Source of the DNA: Streptomyces sp. BK340
GTDB lineage: Bacteria > Actinomycetota > Actinomycetes > Streptomycetales > Streptomycetaceae
Reading direction: 5' to 3'
NCBI RefSeq assembly: GCF_007827595.1
Contig: NZ_VISR01000052.1
Location: 1-34,936, forward strand
Length of the DNA stretch: 34,936 nucleotides
Shown: piece after piece, positions 1 through 8,750 of the stretch
Position numbering within the stretch: position 1 is the first letter of the stretch
Layout of the letters: the number at the start of each line of letters is the position of its first letter
Program-made: the position numbers and the translations under genes
The notes under the pieces: model-generated
Database searches by the model: none
Told to the model about the DNA's origin: nothing
Seen by the model: the letters and a program-made list of their open reading frames with translations, nothing else

Positions 1-210
1 GTCTGCTCACCCGCCCTGCTGCGCTGGGCGGGTGACGCTCCGTCCGCTGCGCTCCCGGCGCGGTGGGGGCTGCGCCCCCACTCGGGGCCCTTCGCTGCGC
101 TCCGGTCACCGGGTGGCGCTACGCGCCACGACGGCCGGCCCCGCTGCGCGGGGGCGGCCCAACGGGCCTACGGCCCGCGCAGCAACAGGCGGCGGGGTCT
201 GCCTCTGCGG
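1..210. repeat. Telomere-like palindrome array
   Basis: Tightly packed perfect hairpins are visible: 7-16 with 26-35 (10-bp stem), 63-70 with 74-81 (8 bp, loop TGC), 113-119 with 123-129 (7 bp, loop TAC), 139-144 with 148-153 (6 bp, loop TGC) and 163-168 with 172-177 (6 bp, loop TAC). The heptamer GCTGCGC occurs at 18, 46, 69, 94 and 143, and GCTACGC at 118. Streptomyces telomeres are known for runs of palindromes whose loops carry this motif (GCGCAGC on the other strand), bound by the Tap/Tpg end-patching proteins. I infer that the replicon end lies to the left of position 1. The terminal palindrome I (CCCGCGG...) is not in the window, so the exact distance to the end cannot be seen. An internal telomere-like remnant is the alternative. 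Confidence 0.65.
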
Positions 211-229
211 GTACTGGCTTGACGCCTGG

Positions 230-397
230 TCAGCGTCTACGAGCCCAGGTACTACCGATTCCCGCAACATGCAGGGCCAGCGCGGTCAGCCCCAGGAGCA
301 TGACGTTCACTGACGAGAACGTGTGATTGGTGCTGATCTCGGCCGCGTTGATGAGGAACGCGATGAAGAACAGCACTGCCGCGACTATGCCGAGCAT
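230..397 (-). CDS. Small membrane protein, 55 aa
   Basis: The 55-residue protein starts MLGIVAAVLFFIAFLINAAE and ends STWARRR. It has two hydrophobic stretches (residues 3-18 and 32-47) separated by a short polar loop with the sequence STNHTFSS, so it should form a two-helix membrane hairpin with a basic C-terminus. A ribosome binding site (GAGAGGGG) lies about 6 nt upstream of the ATG. Short proteins of this pattern are very common and uncharacterised in Streptomyces. It is read leftward, towards the palindrome array, and has no operon partner. No function can be assigned. Confidence 0.75.
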   Translation of the reverse strand: MLGIVAAVLFFIAFLINAAEISTNHTFSSVNVMLLGLTALALHVAGIGSTWARRR

Positions 398-531
398 GAC
401 AAGCCCCTCTCATAGGAAGTGAAGCCCGTATGCCCGGCCCCCGCCGCCACAGACATGGGTGGCGCGCCTTCGAAGTCGCATGACTCGCCAGGCAGGAGCC
501 TGACGAGTCATGCGAGCACACTGAAGGGTCC

Positions 532-825
532 TCAGGCGTGGGCGTGGCGGGTACTTGCAGCCTTGTGCGAGGCGGCGTGATGTGCGGGCCGGCCCGTCAC
601 GGGAACCGCGAGACGCCGCAGGGACAGGCCCGCCGTGGCGAGGAGACCGGTGAAGACGGCCAGGAGCAGGACGGACACCCACATCTGCCGACTCCCCGGT
701 GACTGCCAGCCGGCCCAGGCCGCGGATACCGCCCACAGCAGGGCGCCCCCGGCGTAGAAGGAGCGGACGCGGTGCAGCTGCCGCATGGCCCGCAGGAACT
801 GAATACGTTCGGTCTTCGGTGCCAT
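532..825 (-). CDS. Small two-helix membrane protein, 97 aa
   Basis: The protein begins MAPKTERIQFLRAMRQLHRV, followed by two membrane segments (about residues 23-40 and 48-68). Its C-terminus is rich in His, Ala and Arg (residues 77-97). The basic N-terminus should stay in the cytoplasm. The reading frame stays open upstream to 1335, but that extension lies opposite the better-supported gene at 979. It also lacks membrane or family features, so I start at the ATG at 825. Proteins of this length and layout are widespread hypotheticals in Streptomyces. It is divergent from the gene at 979, and the 153-nt gap between them should hold both promoters. Confidence 0.6.
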   Translation of the reverse strand: MAPKTERIQFLRAMRQLHRVRSFYAGGALLWAVSAAWAGWQSPGSRQMWVSVLLLAVFTGLLATAGLSLRRLAVPVTGRPAHHAASHKAASTRHAHA

Positions 826-978
826 GCGGGGCCGTGTACCCCGATGTGCCACGACCATCAGGGCGGAAGGAAGACTCGTGTAGGGGCCTTTCCCGGGAGT
901 TTCGCATGTCTGCATCTCGATGTGATGCAGCATGTAGCATTGGCGTAATTCGGGGACATCCGGTGGGGGGCGGTTTGC

Positions 979-1542
979 GTGTTGATCTACGAGTATCTTC
1001 CGCACGAGCTTGCCCGGCTCGGAGTCGTCGCGAAAGCCGCCGGACTCGATCGACACCAGGTGGCCGTGCAAGTGCGCCTGGCGCAGGAACGCGCCGGGCG
1101 TGCACGGGTGTGCCCTGCAGAGCCGCATCACTTGAGCGAGCTGTTCATCGCGGAGTTGCGGCGCCTTCAGTGGGAGCGGATCGCCGCTCTCGTGGACAGG
1201 GAGCGGATGGCCGCGTACGCGCCCTGCCGCGACTCGCGTGCCGTCTGCTATGAACAGCAGCGTCTGAAGCGGTTGATGACAGACGTGGCCGAGGCCGAGC
1301 GGTCCGGCGTCGAGGGTCCGGAAATCTCTCGGCATCGCGTCTACCGGGTCAATGCTCGGCCGACTGCTGGCTGCTCCGGCTCAGACATGCCCGCCCCCGC
1401 CATGCATCTGATGGCCGCGTCAGCTGGCGAAGCGGCCGAGCGGGCCTGGGCCGTGCATGGAAGGGACGGCGTCTATCAACGCGGCGGATACCGAATCGCT
1501 TCCGTCACACAAATCCTTCCTGAGCCGGGAGAACTCTTTTGA
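979..1542 (+). CDS. Hypothetical protein upstream of and overlapping the helicase
   Basis: The 187-aa soluble protein starts MLIYEYLPHELARLGVVAKA and ends in GGYRIASVTQILPEPGELF. It is charged and mostly helical (residues 5-100), and I see no family motif. The GTG start has a G-rich ribosome binding site (GGTGGGGGG). Support for its being real: regular codon use through the whole frame, a plausible protein composition, and a stop codon that overlaps the helicase start by 4 nt (TTGA, 1539-1542), the usual sign of translational coupling. It would therefore be made together with the helicase. The opposite strand is also open across much of this stretch, which lowers confidence. I do not recognise the family. 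Confidence 0.55.
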   Translation: MLIYEYLPHELARLGVVAKAAGLDRHQVAVQVRLAQERAGRARVCPAEPHHLSELFIAELRRLQWERIAALVDRERMAAYAPCRDSRAVCYEQQRLKRLMTDVAEAERSGVEGPEISRHRVYRVNARPTAGCSGSDMPAPAMHLMAASAGEAAERAWAVHGRDGVYQRGGYRIASVTQILPEPGELF

Positions 1543-4500
1543 TCCAGCTCCGAGAACATCAGGTTCAACAGAAGTCGAGCTTCCGGAAATTGGTCGGATT
1601 TCCTGCAAGATCACCTGTGCCCCAGGGAGGGATGCGGGGAACGATCGTGTCCGCGACCGGATCAGGCAAGACGATCACCGCCGCCGCGTGCGCGCTGGAC
1701 TGCTTCCAGGGCGGCCGGATCCTCGTCACCGTGCCGACCCTGGACCTGCTCGTGCAGACCGCCCAAGCATGGCGGGCGGTGGGTCACCGCTCCCCCATGG
1801 TCGCCGTGTGCTCACTGGAGAACGACCCCGTGCTGAACGAGCTGGGGGTGCGCACCACCACCAACCCGATCCAGCTGGCCCTGTGGGCGGGGCACGGGCC
1901 GGTCATCGTGTTCGCCACGTACGCCTCTCTCGTGGACCGCGAGGACTTCGACGACCCGATGGACCAGCGGAAGGTTCGCGGGCCGCTGGAGGCCGCTCTG
2001 GCGGGCGGAGAGCGCCTGTACGGGCAGCGGATGGACGGTTTTTCGCTCGCCATCATCGATGAGGCCCACTCAACCGCAGGCGATCTTGGCAGGCCGTGGG
2101 CGGCGATCCACGACAACGCCCGCATCCCCGCCGACTTCCGGCTCTACCTGACCGCCACGCCGCGCATCCTCGCCGCGGCCCGCCCGCAGAAGGGCGCGGA
2201 GGGCCAGGAGGCGGAGATCGCGACCATGGCCGATGACCCGGAGGGCACCTACGGCGCGTGGCTCGCCGAGCTCGGACTCTCGGAGGCGATCGAGCGCGAG
2301 ATCCTCGCGGGGTTCGAGATCGACGTCCTGGAGATCCGCGACCCCTCCCCCGTGCTCGGGGAGTCGGAAGAGGCGCGGCGCGGCCGGCGCCTGGCGCTCC
2401 TGCAGACCGCGCTCCTGGAGCACGCCGCCGCGTACAACCTCCGTACGGTCATGACGTTCCACCAGAAGGTTGAGGAAGCGGCGGCGTTCGCGGAGAAGCT
2501 CCCGGAGACCGCTGCCGAGCTGTACCTCAACGACGCCACGGACGACGACCTCGCCGCCGCCGACAAACTGCCGAAATCCTCCATCGACGCGGAGTTCTAC
2601 GAACTCGAGGCCGGCCGCCACGTACCCCCGGACCGCGTGTGGTCGGCGTGGCTGTGCGGCGACCACCTCGTGACCGAGCGGCGCGAGGTCATCAGGCAGT
2701 TCGCCAACGGCATCGACGCCGCCGGGCGCCGGATCCACCGCGCCTTCCTCGCCAGCGTTCGCGTTCTCGGGGAAGGCGTCGACATCACCGGCGAACGGGG
2801 AGTCGAGGCCGTCTGCTTCGCCGACACCCGCGGCTCCCAGGTGGAGATCGTGCAGAACATCGGCCGCGCGCTCCGGCTCAACAAAGACGGCAGCACGAAG
2901 GTGGCCAGGATCATTGTGCCGGTGTTCCTGGAGCCCGGCGAGGACCCGACCGACATGGTCGCCTCCGCCAGCTTCAAGCCGCTCGTAGCCGTGCTTCAAG
3001 GCCTGCGCAGTCACGATGAACGGCTGGTCGAACAGCTCGCCTCCCGCGCGCTCACCAGCGGCAAGCGCAAAGTCCACCTCCAGCGCGATGAGGACGGGCG
3101 GATCGTCGGGGCCGGTGGAGAGGGCGACGGCGAGGACCAGGAGCAGGACGACACCGACGCCGCTGCCGAGTCCGCCCTGCTGCACTTCTCCTCTCCCCGC
3201 GACGCGGCGACGATCGCCGCGTTCCTGCGCACCCGGGTCTACCGGCCGGAGTCGCTGGTGTGGCTGGAGGGCTACCAGGCGCTGCTGCGGTGGCGGGCGG
3301 AGAACGAGATCACCGGCGTCTACGCCGTGCCCTATGACGTGGAGGTCGAAGTCGGGGCGACGAAGGCGTTTCCGCTTGGCCGATGGGTCCACCAGCAGCG
3401 GAAGGCGCTGCGGGCCGGGGAGCTGGAGGAGCGGCGTAAGACGCTGCTCGACTTGCCGGAGGCCGGGATGCTCTGGGAGCCGGGCGAGGAAGCGTGGGAG
3501 GCCAAGCTGGCCGCCCTGCGCTCGTACCGGCGGGCCACCGGGCATCTCGCGCCTCGTCAGGACCAGGTGTGGGGCGAGGGCGAGGCGATGGTGCCCATCG
3601 GGCAGCATCTGGCGAATCTGCGCCGGAAGGGCGGTCTCGGGAAGGACCCGAAGCGCGCGGCGGAGCGCGCCAAGCAGCTGGAGGCGATCGACCCGGACTG
3701 GAACTGCCCCTGGCCCCTGGACTGGCAACGCCACTACCGCGTCCTCGCCGACCTGGTCGACGCCGACGGCAGCCTCCCCGACATCGCACCCGGCGTACTC
3801 ATGGACGGCGACGACATCGGACGATGGCTGGAACGACAGAAACAGCCAGCCACCTGGGCGCAACTGTCGACCGAGCAGCAAGAGCGGCTGTCCAAGCTGG
3901 GCATCAAGCCCACCGAGGCGCCGTCTCCCGCCCCGGCAGCCAAGCGCGCGGCCAGCGGACTGACGAAGGCGCAGCAGGCCTTCCAGCGGGGCATGGCGGC
4001 CCTCACGCAGTGGGTGGAGCGGGAAGGCGCGGACCGGCCCGTGCCCAGGGGGCACAGCGAACAGATCACGGTCGACGGCGAGATGGAATCGGTGATCGTG
4101 AAACTGGGCGTTTGGGTCTCAAACACCAAGTCGAGGTGGGACAAGCTCACCGTCAAGCAGCAGGCCACCATCGCAGCGCTGGGGCTCCCCTGGGCGAAAA
4201 CCGCACCGGTGTCGGGCCAGTCCGGTGTCCCAACTCCGATGGACGACAGCCCCGTCCAGCCCGGGCCGCCGAGCAGCCAGGTACAGGAACGGCACAACCA
4301 GGAGGCGGAGCTGGCGCAGGAGAAGCGCGAGACAGGCAAGGAACGGGTGAGGCGCATGAACGAGCTGATGCGCAACCACACCAAGGCCGAACTGCTGCGC
4401 ATGGCTTACGCGGGCGGCCTGGTCCGCCACAACTCCCCCGAGAGGTGGCGCAAGGACGAAGTCGCCTCCAACATCGTGGACATCGAACTCCGGGCTGCTG

Positions 4501-4571
4501 CCCAGCCGAATCCTGCCGGGCCCACCGCAGACATCACGCCACCAGCGCACGGTTCTCACTCGTTCGAGTGA
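1539..4571 (+). CDS. DEAH-box superfamily 2 helicase with HA repeats, terminal-helicase type
   Basis: This is a 1010-aa superfamily 2 helicase. Residues 39-45 are the Walker A loop (ATGSGKT), DEAH is at 174-177, the LTATPR motif is near 204, and motif VI QNIGRALR is near 439. After the helicase core come helicase-associated (HA) repeats (about residues 560-890, with DPDWNCPWPLDWQRHYR around 700), then a SAP-like segment (about 945-985) near the C-terminus. HA repeats are three-helix DNA-binding modules. Helicases of this family are common at Streptomyces chromosome and plasmid ends, where TtrA has a role in conjugal transfer; placement about 1.5 kb from telomere-like palindromes fits. The TTG start has GGGAG 7 nt upstream and overlaps the preceding stop. 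The stop lies 33 nt before the TnsA-like gene, so helicase and transposition genes may share a transcript. Equivalence to TtrA is an inference. Confidence 0.9.
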   Translation: MIQLREHQVQQKSSFRKLVGFPARSPVPQGGMRGTIVSATGSGKTITAAACALDCFQGGRILVTVPTLDLLVQTAQAWRAVGHRSPMVAVCSLENDPVLNELGVRTTTNPIQLALWAGHGPVIVFATYASLVDREDFDDPMDQRKVRGPLEAALAGGERLYGQRMDGFSLAIIDEAHSTAGDLGRPWAAIHDNARIPADFRLYLTATPRILAAARPQKGAEGQEAEIATMADDPEGTYGAWLAELGLSEAIEREILAGFEIDVLEIRDPSPVLGESEEARRGRRLALLQTALLEHAAAYNLRTVMTFHQKVEEAAAFAEKLPETAAELYLNDATDDDLAAADKLPKSSIDAEFYELEAGRHVPPDRVWSAWLCGDHLVTERREVIRQFANGIDAAGRRIHRAFLASVRVLGEGVDITGERGVEAVCFADTRGSQVEIVQNIGRALRLNKDGSTKVARIIVPVFLEPGEDPTDMVASASFKPLVAVLQGLRSHDERLVEQLASRALTSGKRKVHLQRDEDGRIVGAGGEGDGEDQEQDDTDAAAESALLHFSSPRDAATIAAFLRTRVYRPESLVWLEGYQALLRWRAENEITGVYAVPYDVEVEVGATKAFPLGRWVHQQRKALRAGELEERRKTLLDLPEAGMLWEPGEEAWEAKLAALRSYRRATGHLAPRQDQVWGEGEAMVPIGQHLANLRRKGGLGKDPKRAAERAKQLEAIDPDWNCPWPLDWQRHYRVLADLVDADGSLPDIAPGVLMDGDDIGRWLERQKQPATWAQLSTEQQERLSKLGIKPTEAPSPAPAAKRAASGLTKAQQAFQRGMAALTQWVEREGADRPVPRGHSEQITVDGEMESVIVKLGVWVSNTKSRWDKLTVKQQATIAALGLPWAKTAPVSGQSGVPTPMDDSPVQPGPPSSQVQERHNQEAELAQEKRETGKERVRRMNELMRNHTKAELLRMAYAGGLVRHNSPERWRKDEVASNIVDIELRAAAQPNPAGPTADITPPAHGSHSFE

Positions 4572-4604
4572 GCGGCGAGGATCGGAACATCTGCACTTCT
4601 GCTC

Positions 4605-5423
4605 ATGTACTTGGCTTCGGGTATGGAGCATTGCGGAGTTGATGGTGGGGCCGCAGATACGGCGGGTTATTTCGAGGTGCCCGTCGCAGCCGTGGACACC
4701 GGCCGGGTCGACGCGTGCTTTCGGGATCCTCTGGGGAAGGCACATCAGGTCGCGTGGCTCGAGGCCGCGCAGGACGTCGTCTTCGAGGACTGTCCTGTGA
4801 TTCGGTCGTTTCCCGTCCGGTACGGGCGACGTGTCGCTCCGGGGTGGTGGTGGTCGTCGACCACCGGGCGGCTGGTGGCGTACGGGTCCGGCGTCATGCG
4901 GACCCAGCTCATGCTGCTGGACCGGGATCCGGCGGTGGTGGCGCTGGCTTGTCGGCCGGTGGAGCTGGTGTGGTGTGAGAATGGCAAGGTCGTCGGTCAT
5001 GCGCCGCAGCTGATGGCCAGGCTTCAGGACGGCGGCGGCCTGTTGCTCGACTGCGCCGCACGCAGCGGCCCTTCCGCCCGGCTGGCAAAGCGGGCACGGG
5101 TTGTGGCGGCTGCCGCCAAGGCAGCGGGCTGGTCCTACCGGCTCGCGGGGCCGCCGGATCCGGTGCTGGTGGCCAATGTGCGGTGGCTGGCGGGTTACCG
5201 GCATCCCCGGTACGCGGCAGGACCGGGGATACCGGCTCTGGCAGAGGCGTTCGGCAGTCCGCGGCCGGCGGTGGAGGCGGTGCGTGACCTCGGTGAACCG
5301 ATCGCCGTGTGGCCTGCGGTGTTTCACGCGCTGTGGAGCGGTGTGCTGCGGGTACGGCTGGACGAACCGCTGCACGAGCGTGCCGTCGTCTCGGTCGCAC
5401 GGCAGGAGGCCGGAGCGGCGTGA
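4605..5423 (+). CDS. TnsA-like endonuclease subunit, catalytic residues apparently lost
   Basis: This 272-aa protein has the layout of the actinobacterial TnsA-like heteromeric transposase subunit: the PGWWWSSTTGR segment (residues 79-89), an MLLDRDPAVV segment (103-112), a HAP motif (132-134) and an ANVRWLAGYRHPR segment. In active Tn7-like transposases TnsA cuts the 5' ends while TnsB cuts the 3' ends. Active family members, as I remember them, read Y-E-S-x-x-E then HAPDYF then VVDV/R. Here residues 93-98 are YGSGVM, 132-137 are HAPQLM and 148-152 are LDCAA, so the acidic catalytic residues seem to be missing. The protein may now be structural, with transposition becoming copy-paste (cointegrate). 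The start may be ATG 4605 or ATG 4623; neither has a strong ribosome binding site. Confidence 0.8.
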   Translation: MYLASGMEHCGVDGGAADTAGYFEVPVAAVDTGRVDACFRDPLGKAHQVAWLEAAQDVVFEDCPVIRSFPVRYGRRVAPGWWWSSTTGRLVAYGSGVMRTQLMLLDRDPAVVALACRPVELVWCENGKVVGHAPQLMARLQDGGGLLLDCAARSGPSARLAKRARVVAAAAKAAGWSYRLAGPPDPVLVANVRWLAGYRHPRYAAGPGIPALAEAFGSPRPAVEAVRDLGEPIAVWPAVFHALWSGVLRVRLDEPLHERAVVSVARQEAGAA

Positions 5424-7672
5424 CGCAGGCGGTTGTCGAGGTCGGGGCGCGTCTTCGCTACGACGGACGGGTATGGACGCTCGCCGTGCTGGAAGGTGCC
5501 CGGGCCACGCTGGTGAGTGACGAGGGCGCCTCGGCGGTGGTGCTGCTGCCCTACTTGTTCGCCGATCCGTCCTTCGAGGTGGAAGGCGGACCGGCGCCGG
5601 GGAGGGTGCCGCCCTTCGGGCTGCTGGAGGCGCTGCCGGAGCAGGTGCGGGAGCGGGCTCTGGCGTGGCAGCGGCATGTGCGGGAGGTGGAGACCGGCTT
5701 CCCTGACACGGTCGAGCAGGGCGCCCCGCGGGAGCAGTTCGACCCGGCGCTGCGGAGCATGGCGCAGCGGGAACAGGCTAAGGCTGAGGAGTTGACGGCG
5801 GCGGGCTGGGCGGCGAGTGCGGCGACGGTGCGCCGGATGCGGGCGCGCTACCGCAGCGAGGGCTTGTGGGGGCTGGTCGACGGCCGTGCGGTGCGGGAGC
5901 GATCGGCCCTGGGGCGGGCCGATGAGCGGGTGGTCGCGGCAGTCAGGAAGGTGCTGGAGAGACAGCGGGAGCGGTCGACGGGCACGCTGGTGCGGCTGCG
6001 GCGCCAGGTGGGGTGGCTGCTGGAGGAGGAGTACTGCGCCGGGGCGGTGGCCCTGCCGCCGGCGTCGACGTTCAACCGGCTGGTGCACGCGGTGGCCGAC
6101 GGGCAGGGACTGCTGGGGACAGCAGCGCAGCGGCGGTGGCATGCGTCGCGGCCGGCGCCGCCGTTCACGCCGACGGTGGCGCTGCGGCCGGGTGAGCTGG
6201 TGATGCTGGACAGCACGCCGCTGGACGTTATGGCGGTGCTGGACGACGGTGTGACCGGCCGTCTTGAACTGTGTATCGCGCTGGATGTGGCGACGCGCAG
6301 CATCTGCGCGGCGGTGGTGCGTCCGGTGGGCACGACGTCGGTGGATGCGGCGATGCTGCTGGCGCAGATGGTGGTGCCGACGGCGATGCGGCCGGGCTGG
6401 GACGCGGCGCTGTCCATGCAGCGGTCGGTCATCCCGTATGAGCGGCTGATCGCGTTGGACGCGCGGCTGGAGGGGGCGGCTGCCCGGCCGGTGATCATGC
6501 CGGAGACGGTGGTCGTGGACCAGGGCCGGGTGTATGTGTCGGCTTCGTTCGTCTCGGCGTGCGAGAGCCTGGGGGTATCGGTGCAGCCGGTGCCGCCGGC
6601 GAACGGCCCGGCGAAGGGGAACGTGGAGCGGACCTTCCGTGCCATCGCCGACGGGTTCAGCCAGTACCTGCCGGGCCACACCGGCTCGGACGTCTCCCAG
6701 CGCGGCGCGGCCGCGGAGCAGGATGCCTGCTGGAGCCTGGCGCAGCTTCAGGAACTGCTGGACGAGTGGGTCATCTGCGGGTGGCAGGAGCGCCGGCACG
6801 AGGCGCTGCGGCACCCGATGATGCCGCGGGTCGCCGTCTCACCCAACGAAATGTGGGCGGCGCTGGTGGCGGTGACGGGGCATGTCCCGGTGCCGTTGTC
6901 CGCCGACGACTACGTCGAGCTGCTGCCCCTGCGGTGGCAGGCGATCAACGACTACGGCATCCGATTCGGCTACCGCACCTACGACCACCCCGGCCTGAAG
7001 CCCTACCGGCGCCGCCGCTCACCGCGGGCGGACAAGAACGGACGGTGGGAGATCCACCACAACCCCTACGACCCGAACCGGGTGTGGGTGCGCCTGCCCG
7101 AGGGATGGCTGGAGGTGCCGTGGGTCCACGCGGGGGCGGTCAGGCGCCCGTTCACCGCGTTCACCTTCGACCACGTCCGCCGCACCGTGGAACGCCGGCA
7201 TGGCCGTGAAGAGCACGAGGCGGCGATCGCCCAGGCACTCGATGCGCTGCTGCGCCGTGCCGGCCAGGGACTGGGCAGCAGACGAGAGCGGACGGTGGCC
7301 GCCCGGGCCCAGGCGGCCGCGCAGATGACCGATCCCTCCCCCGCCACCACCCCGCAGCAGTGGCCTGCGCCTCTGGCGCCGGGGGCCTCGTTCGGGCTGC
7401 CCGGTTCCTTCACCGTCCCGCTTCCAGATGCCGACGGCTGGGACGCCGACGACAGCCTGGACGACGTCGAGGACAACCAGGACGGCGAGGACTACCTTCT
7501 CGCCGCCCTCGCCGACGGCCAGGACGCCGCGGCAGGCCACGCGGATGAGGCCGAAGCATCCGGGCCGACGGCCGAAACGGCCCGGGACCAGGCCGCTGAG
7601 CAGACGCCGGACGCCGCCGGGGCGGGCGGCATGCGCATCTACGACCCGTACATGGAGGCCCAGGCATGGTGA
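5420..7672 (+). CDS. TnsB-type DDE transposase (Mu/Tn7 family)
   Basis: This 750-aa protein is the strand-transfer transposase of the Tn7-like set. It has an N-terminal helix-turn-helix region (about residues 90-240) for binding transposon ends, then an RNase H-fold catalytic core. The three catalytic acids are in place: D264 in MLDSTPLDV, D367 in VVDQGRVYV and E403 in GNVERTF, a D-D-35-E spacing. A Mu-type C-terminal beta-barrel follows (about 500-570). The tail (about 670-750) is strongly acidic and ends YDPYMEAQAW; TnsB tails of this type contact TnsC. The GTG start at 5420 overlaps the TnsA-like stop (GTGA). An upstream extension of the frame to 5309 lies inside the previous gene and is rejected. 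The intact DDE contrasts with the degenerate TnsA. Confidence 0.92.
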   Translation: MTQAVVEVGARLRYDGRVWTLAVLEGARATLVSDEGASAVVLLPYLFADPSFEVEGGPAPGRVPPFGLLEALPEQVRERALAWQRHVREVETGFPDTVEQGAPREQFDPALRSMAQREQAKAEELTAAGWAASAATVRRMRARYRSEGLWGLVDGRAVRERSALGRADERVVAAVRKVLERQRERSTGTLVRLRRQVGWLLEEEYCAGAVALPPASTFNRLVHAVADGQGLLGTAAQRRWHASRPAPPFTPTVALRPGELVMLDSTPLDVMAVLDDGVTGRLELCIALDVATRSICAAVVRPVGTTSVDAAMLLAQMVVPTAMRPGWDAALSMQRSVIPYERLIALDARLEGAAARPVIMPETVVVDQGRVYVSASFVSACESLGVSVQPVPPANGPAKGNVERTFRAIADGFSQYLPGHTGSDVSQRGAAAEQDACWSLAQLQELLDEWVICGWQERRHEALRHPMMPRVAVSPNEMWAALVAVTGHVPVPLSADDYVELLPLRWQAINDYGIRFGYRTYDHPGLKPYRRRRSPRADKNGRWEIHHNPYDPNRVWVRLPEGWLEVPWVHAGAVRRPFTAFTFDHVRRTVERRHGREEHEAAIAQALDALLRRAGQGLGSRRERTVAARAQAAAQMTDPSPATTPQQWPAPLAPGASFGLPGSFTVPLPDADGWDADDSLDDVEDNQDGEDYLLAALADGQDAAAGHADEAEASGPTAETARDQAAEQTPDAAGAGGMRIYDPYMEAQAW

Positions 7673-8694
7673 CAACAGCGCAGCCCGCCACCACGAGCAC
7701 GTTCAGTCCGCTGACCACGTGGGACGGGTGGCAGCAGTTCGTCGACACGCCCCACGCCCCGGCACGGGACGCCGGCGACCAGGAATGGACTCTGGAGCAG
7801 CGGGAGGACTACCACGCGCGGTTCGTGGTGCTGAAGACCCCTGCCATGGACGCCCTCTCCACCGCGGTACGCCGTCTGCTGCTGCTCAACCGCGGCCAGC
7901 AGGGCGGAGCCCGGCGCGGCCTGATCATCTCCGGGCCGGCCACCACCGGGAAGACCACCGCGATGCAGCAGCTCGGCCGCACCGTGGAACTCGCCGATCG
8001 GCGCCGCCACCCGAACCAGGACGGGCGTCTGCCGGTGCTGTTCATCACCGTGCCGCCGTCCTCCACCCCGAAGATGCTCATCAGCGAGTTCGCCCGCTTC
8101 CTCGGCCTGCCCGCCCTGGAACGGATGAACCAGATCCAGATCACCAACGCCGTGTGCGAGCTGCTGTGCGAGCTGGGCACCCAGCTGGTCCTGGTCGACG
8201 ACGTGCACCTGATGGACACCCGCAGCCGGGCCGGCGCCGAGACCTCCGACCAGCTGAAGTACCTCGGCGAGCGGATCCCGGCGACCTTCGTCTACTCCGG
8301 CATCGACGTCGAAGCCTCACCCCTGCTGACCGGCGTGCGCGGCTCCCAGCTCGCTGGCCGCTTCAAAATCGTGCGCAACCAGCCCCTACGCTACGGCAGC
8401 AGCGCGGACCAGCAGATCTGGAATGACCTGGTGAACAGCATGGACAGCGCGCTGCGGCTGCGCCATCACCGGCCGGGCGCGCTGGTCACGCACGCCGCCT
8501 ACCTGCACGCCCGCACCGGAGGCCGGATGGGCAGCCTCTCCCACCTCATCCGTGAAGCCGCCCTCGTGTCCCTGCTGGACGGCACGGAAAAGATCACCAA
8601 GAGGCTGCTCGAACAGATCGAGCTCGACACCGCCGCCGAACAACGGGCCCGGGCACCGCATCGCCGCCGAACGCCCACGCAACGCCAGCCCTGA
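7666..8694 (+). CDS. TniB/TnsC-type AAA+ ATPase, transposition regulator
   Basis: This 342-aa ATPase has Walker A GPATTGKT at residues 90-97 and Walker B LVLVDDVH at 174-181, followed by sensor-like segments (LGERIPATFVYSGID). TnsC/TniB proteins bind DNA as ATP-dependent filaments, connect the target selector TniQ to the transposase TnsB, and give target immunity. The ATG at 7666 overlaps the tnsB stop by 7 nt, so the two are translated together. Its C-terminus ends in a very basic stretch (RARAPHRRRTPTQRQP). A gap of 56 nt leads to tniQ. Nothing looks broken in this gene. Confidence 0.92.
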   Translation: MVTTAQPATTSTFSPLTTWDGWQQFVDTPHAPARDAGDQEWTLEQREDYHARFVVLKTPAMDALSTAVRRLLLLNRGQQGGARRGLIISGPATTGKTTAMQQLGRTVELADRRRHPNQDGRLPVLFITVPPSSTPKMLISEFARFLGLPALERMNQIQITNAVCELLCELGTQLVLVDDVHLMDTRSRAGAETSDQLKYLGERIPATFVYSGIDVEASPLLTGVRGSQLAGRFKIVRNQPLRYGSSADQQIWNDLVNSMDSALRLRHHRPGALVTHAAYLHARTGGRMGSLSHLIREAALVSLLDGTEKITKRLLEQIELDTAAEQRARAPHRRRTPTQRQP

Positions 8695-8750
8695 CCGGCA
8701 AGCGTCTGCCTCAACCGACCGTCCTGAACCCCCGTTCGGCGAGCGCCCGG

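Noticed and set aside
2070..4055. Long minus-strand open frame (661 aa) opposite the helicase
   Set aside because: High GC gives long antisense frames; composition is Arg/Gly/Val-rich with no motifs, and the plus strand has a complete helicase.
5309..5419. N-terminal extension of the TnsB frame
   Set aside because: It lies wholly within the TnsA-like gene; the GTG at 5420 with the GTGA overlap is a far better start.
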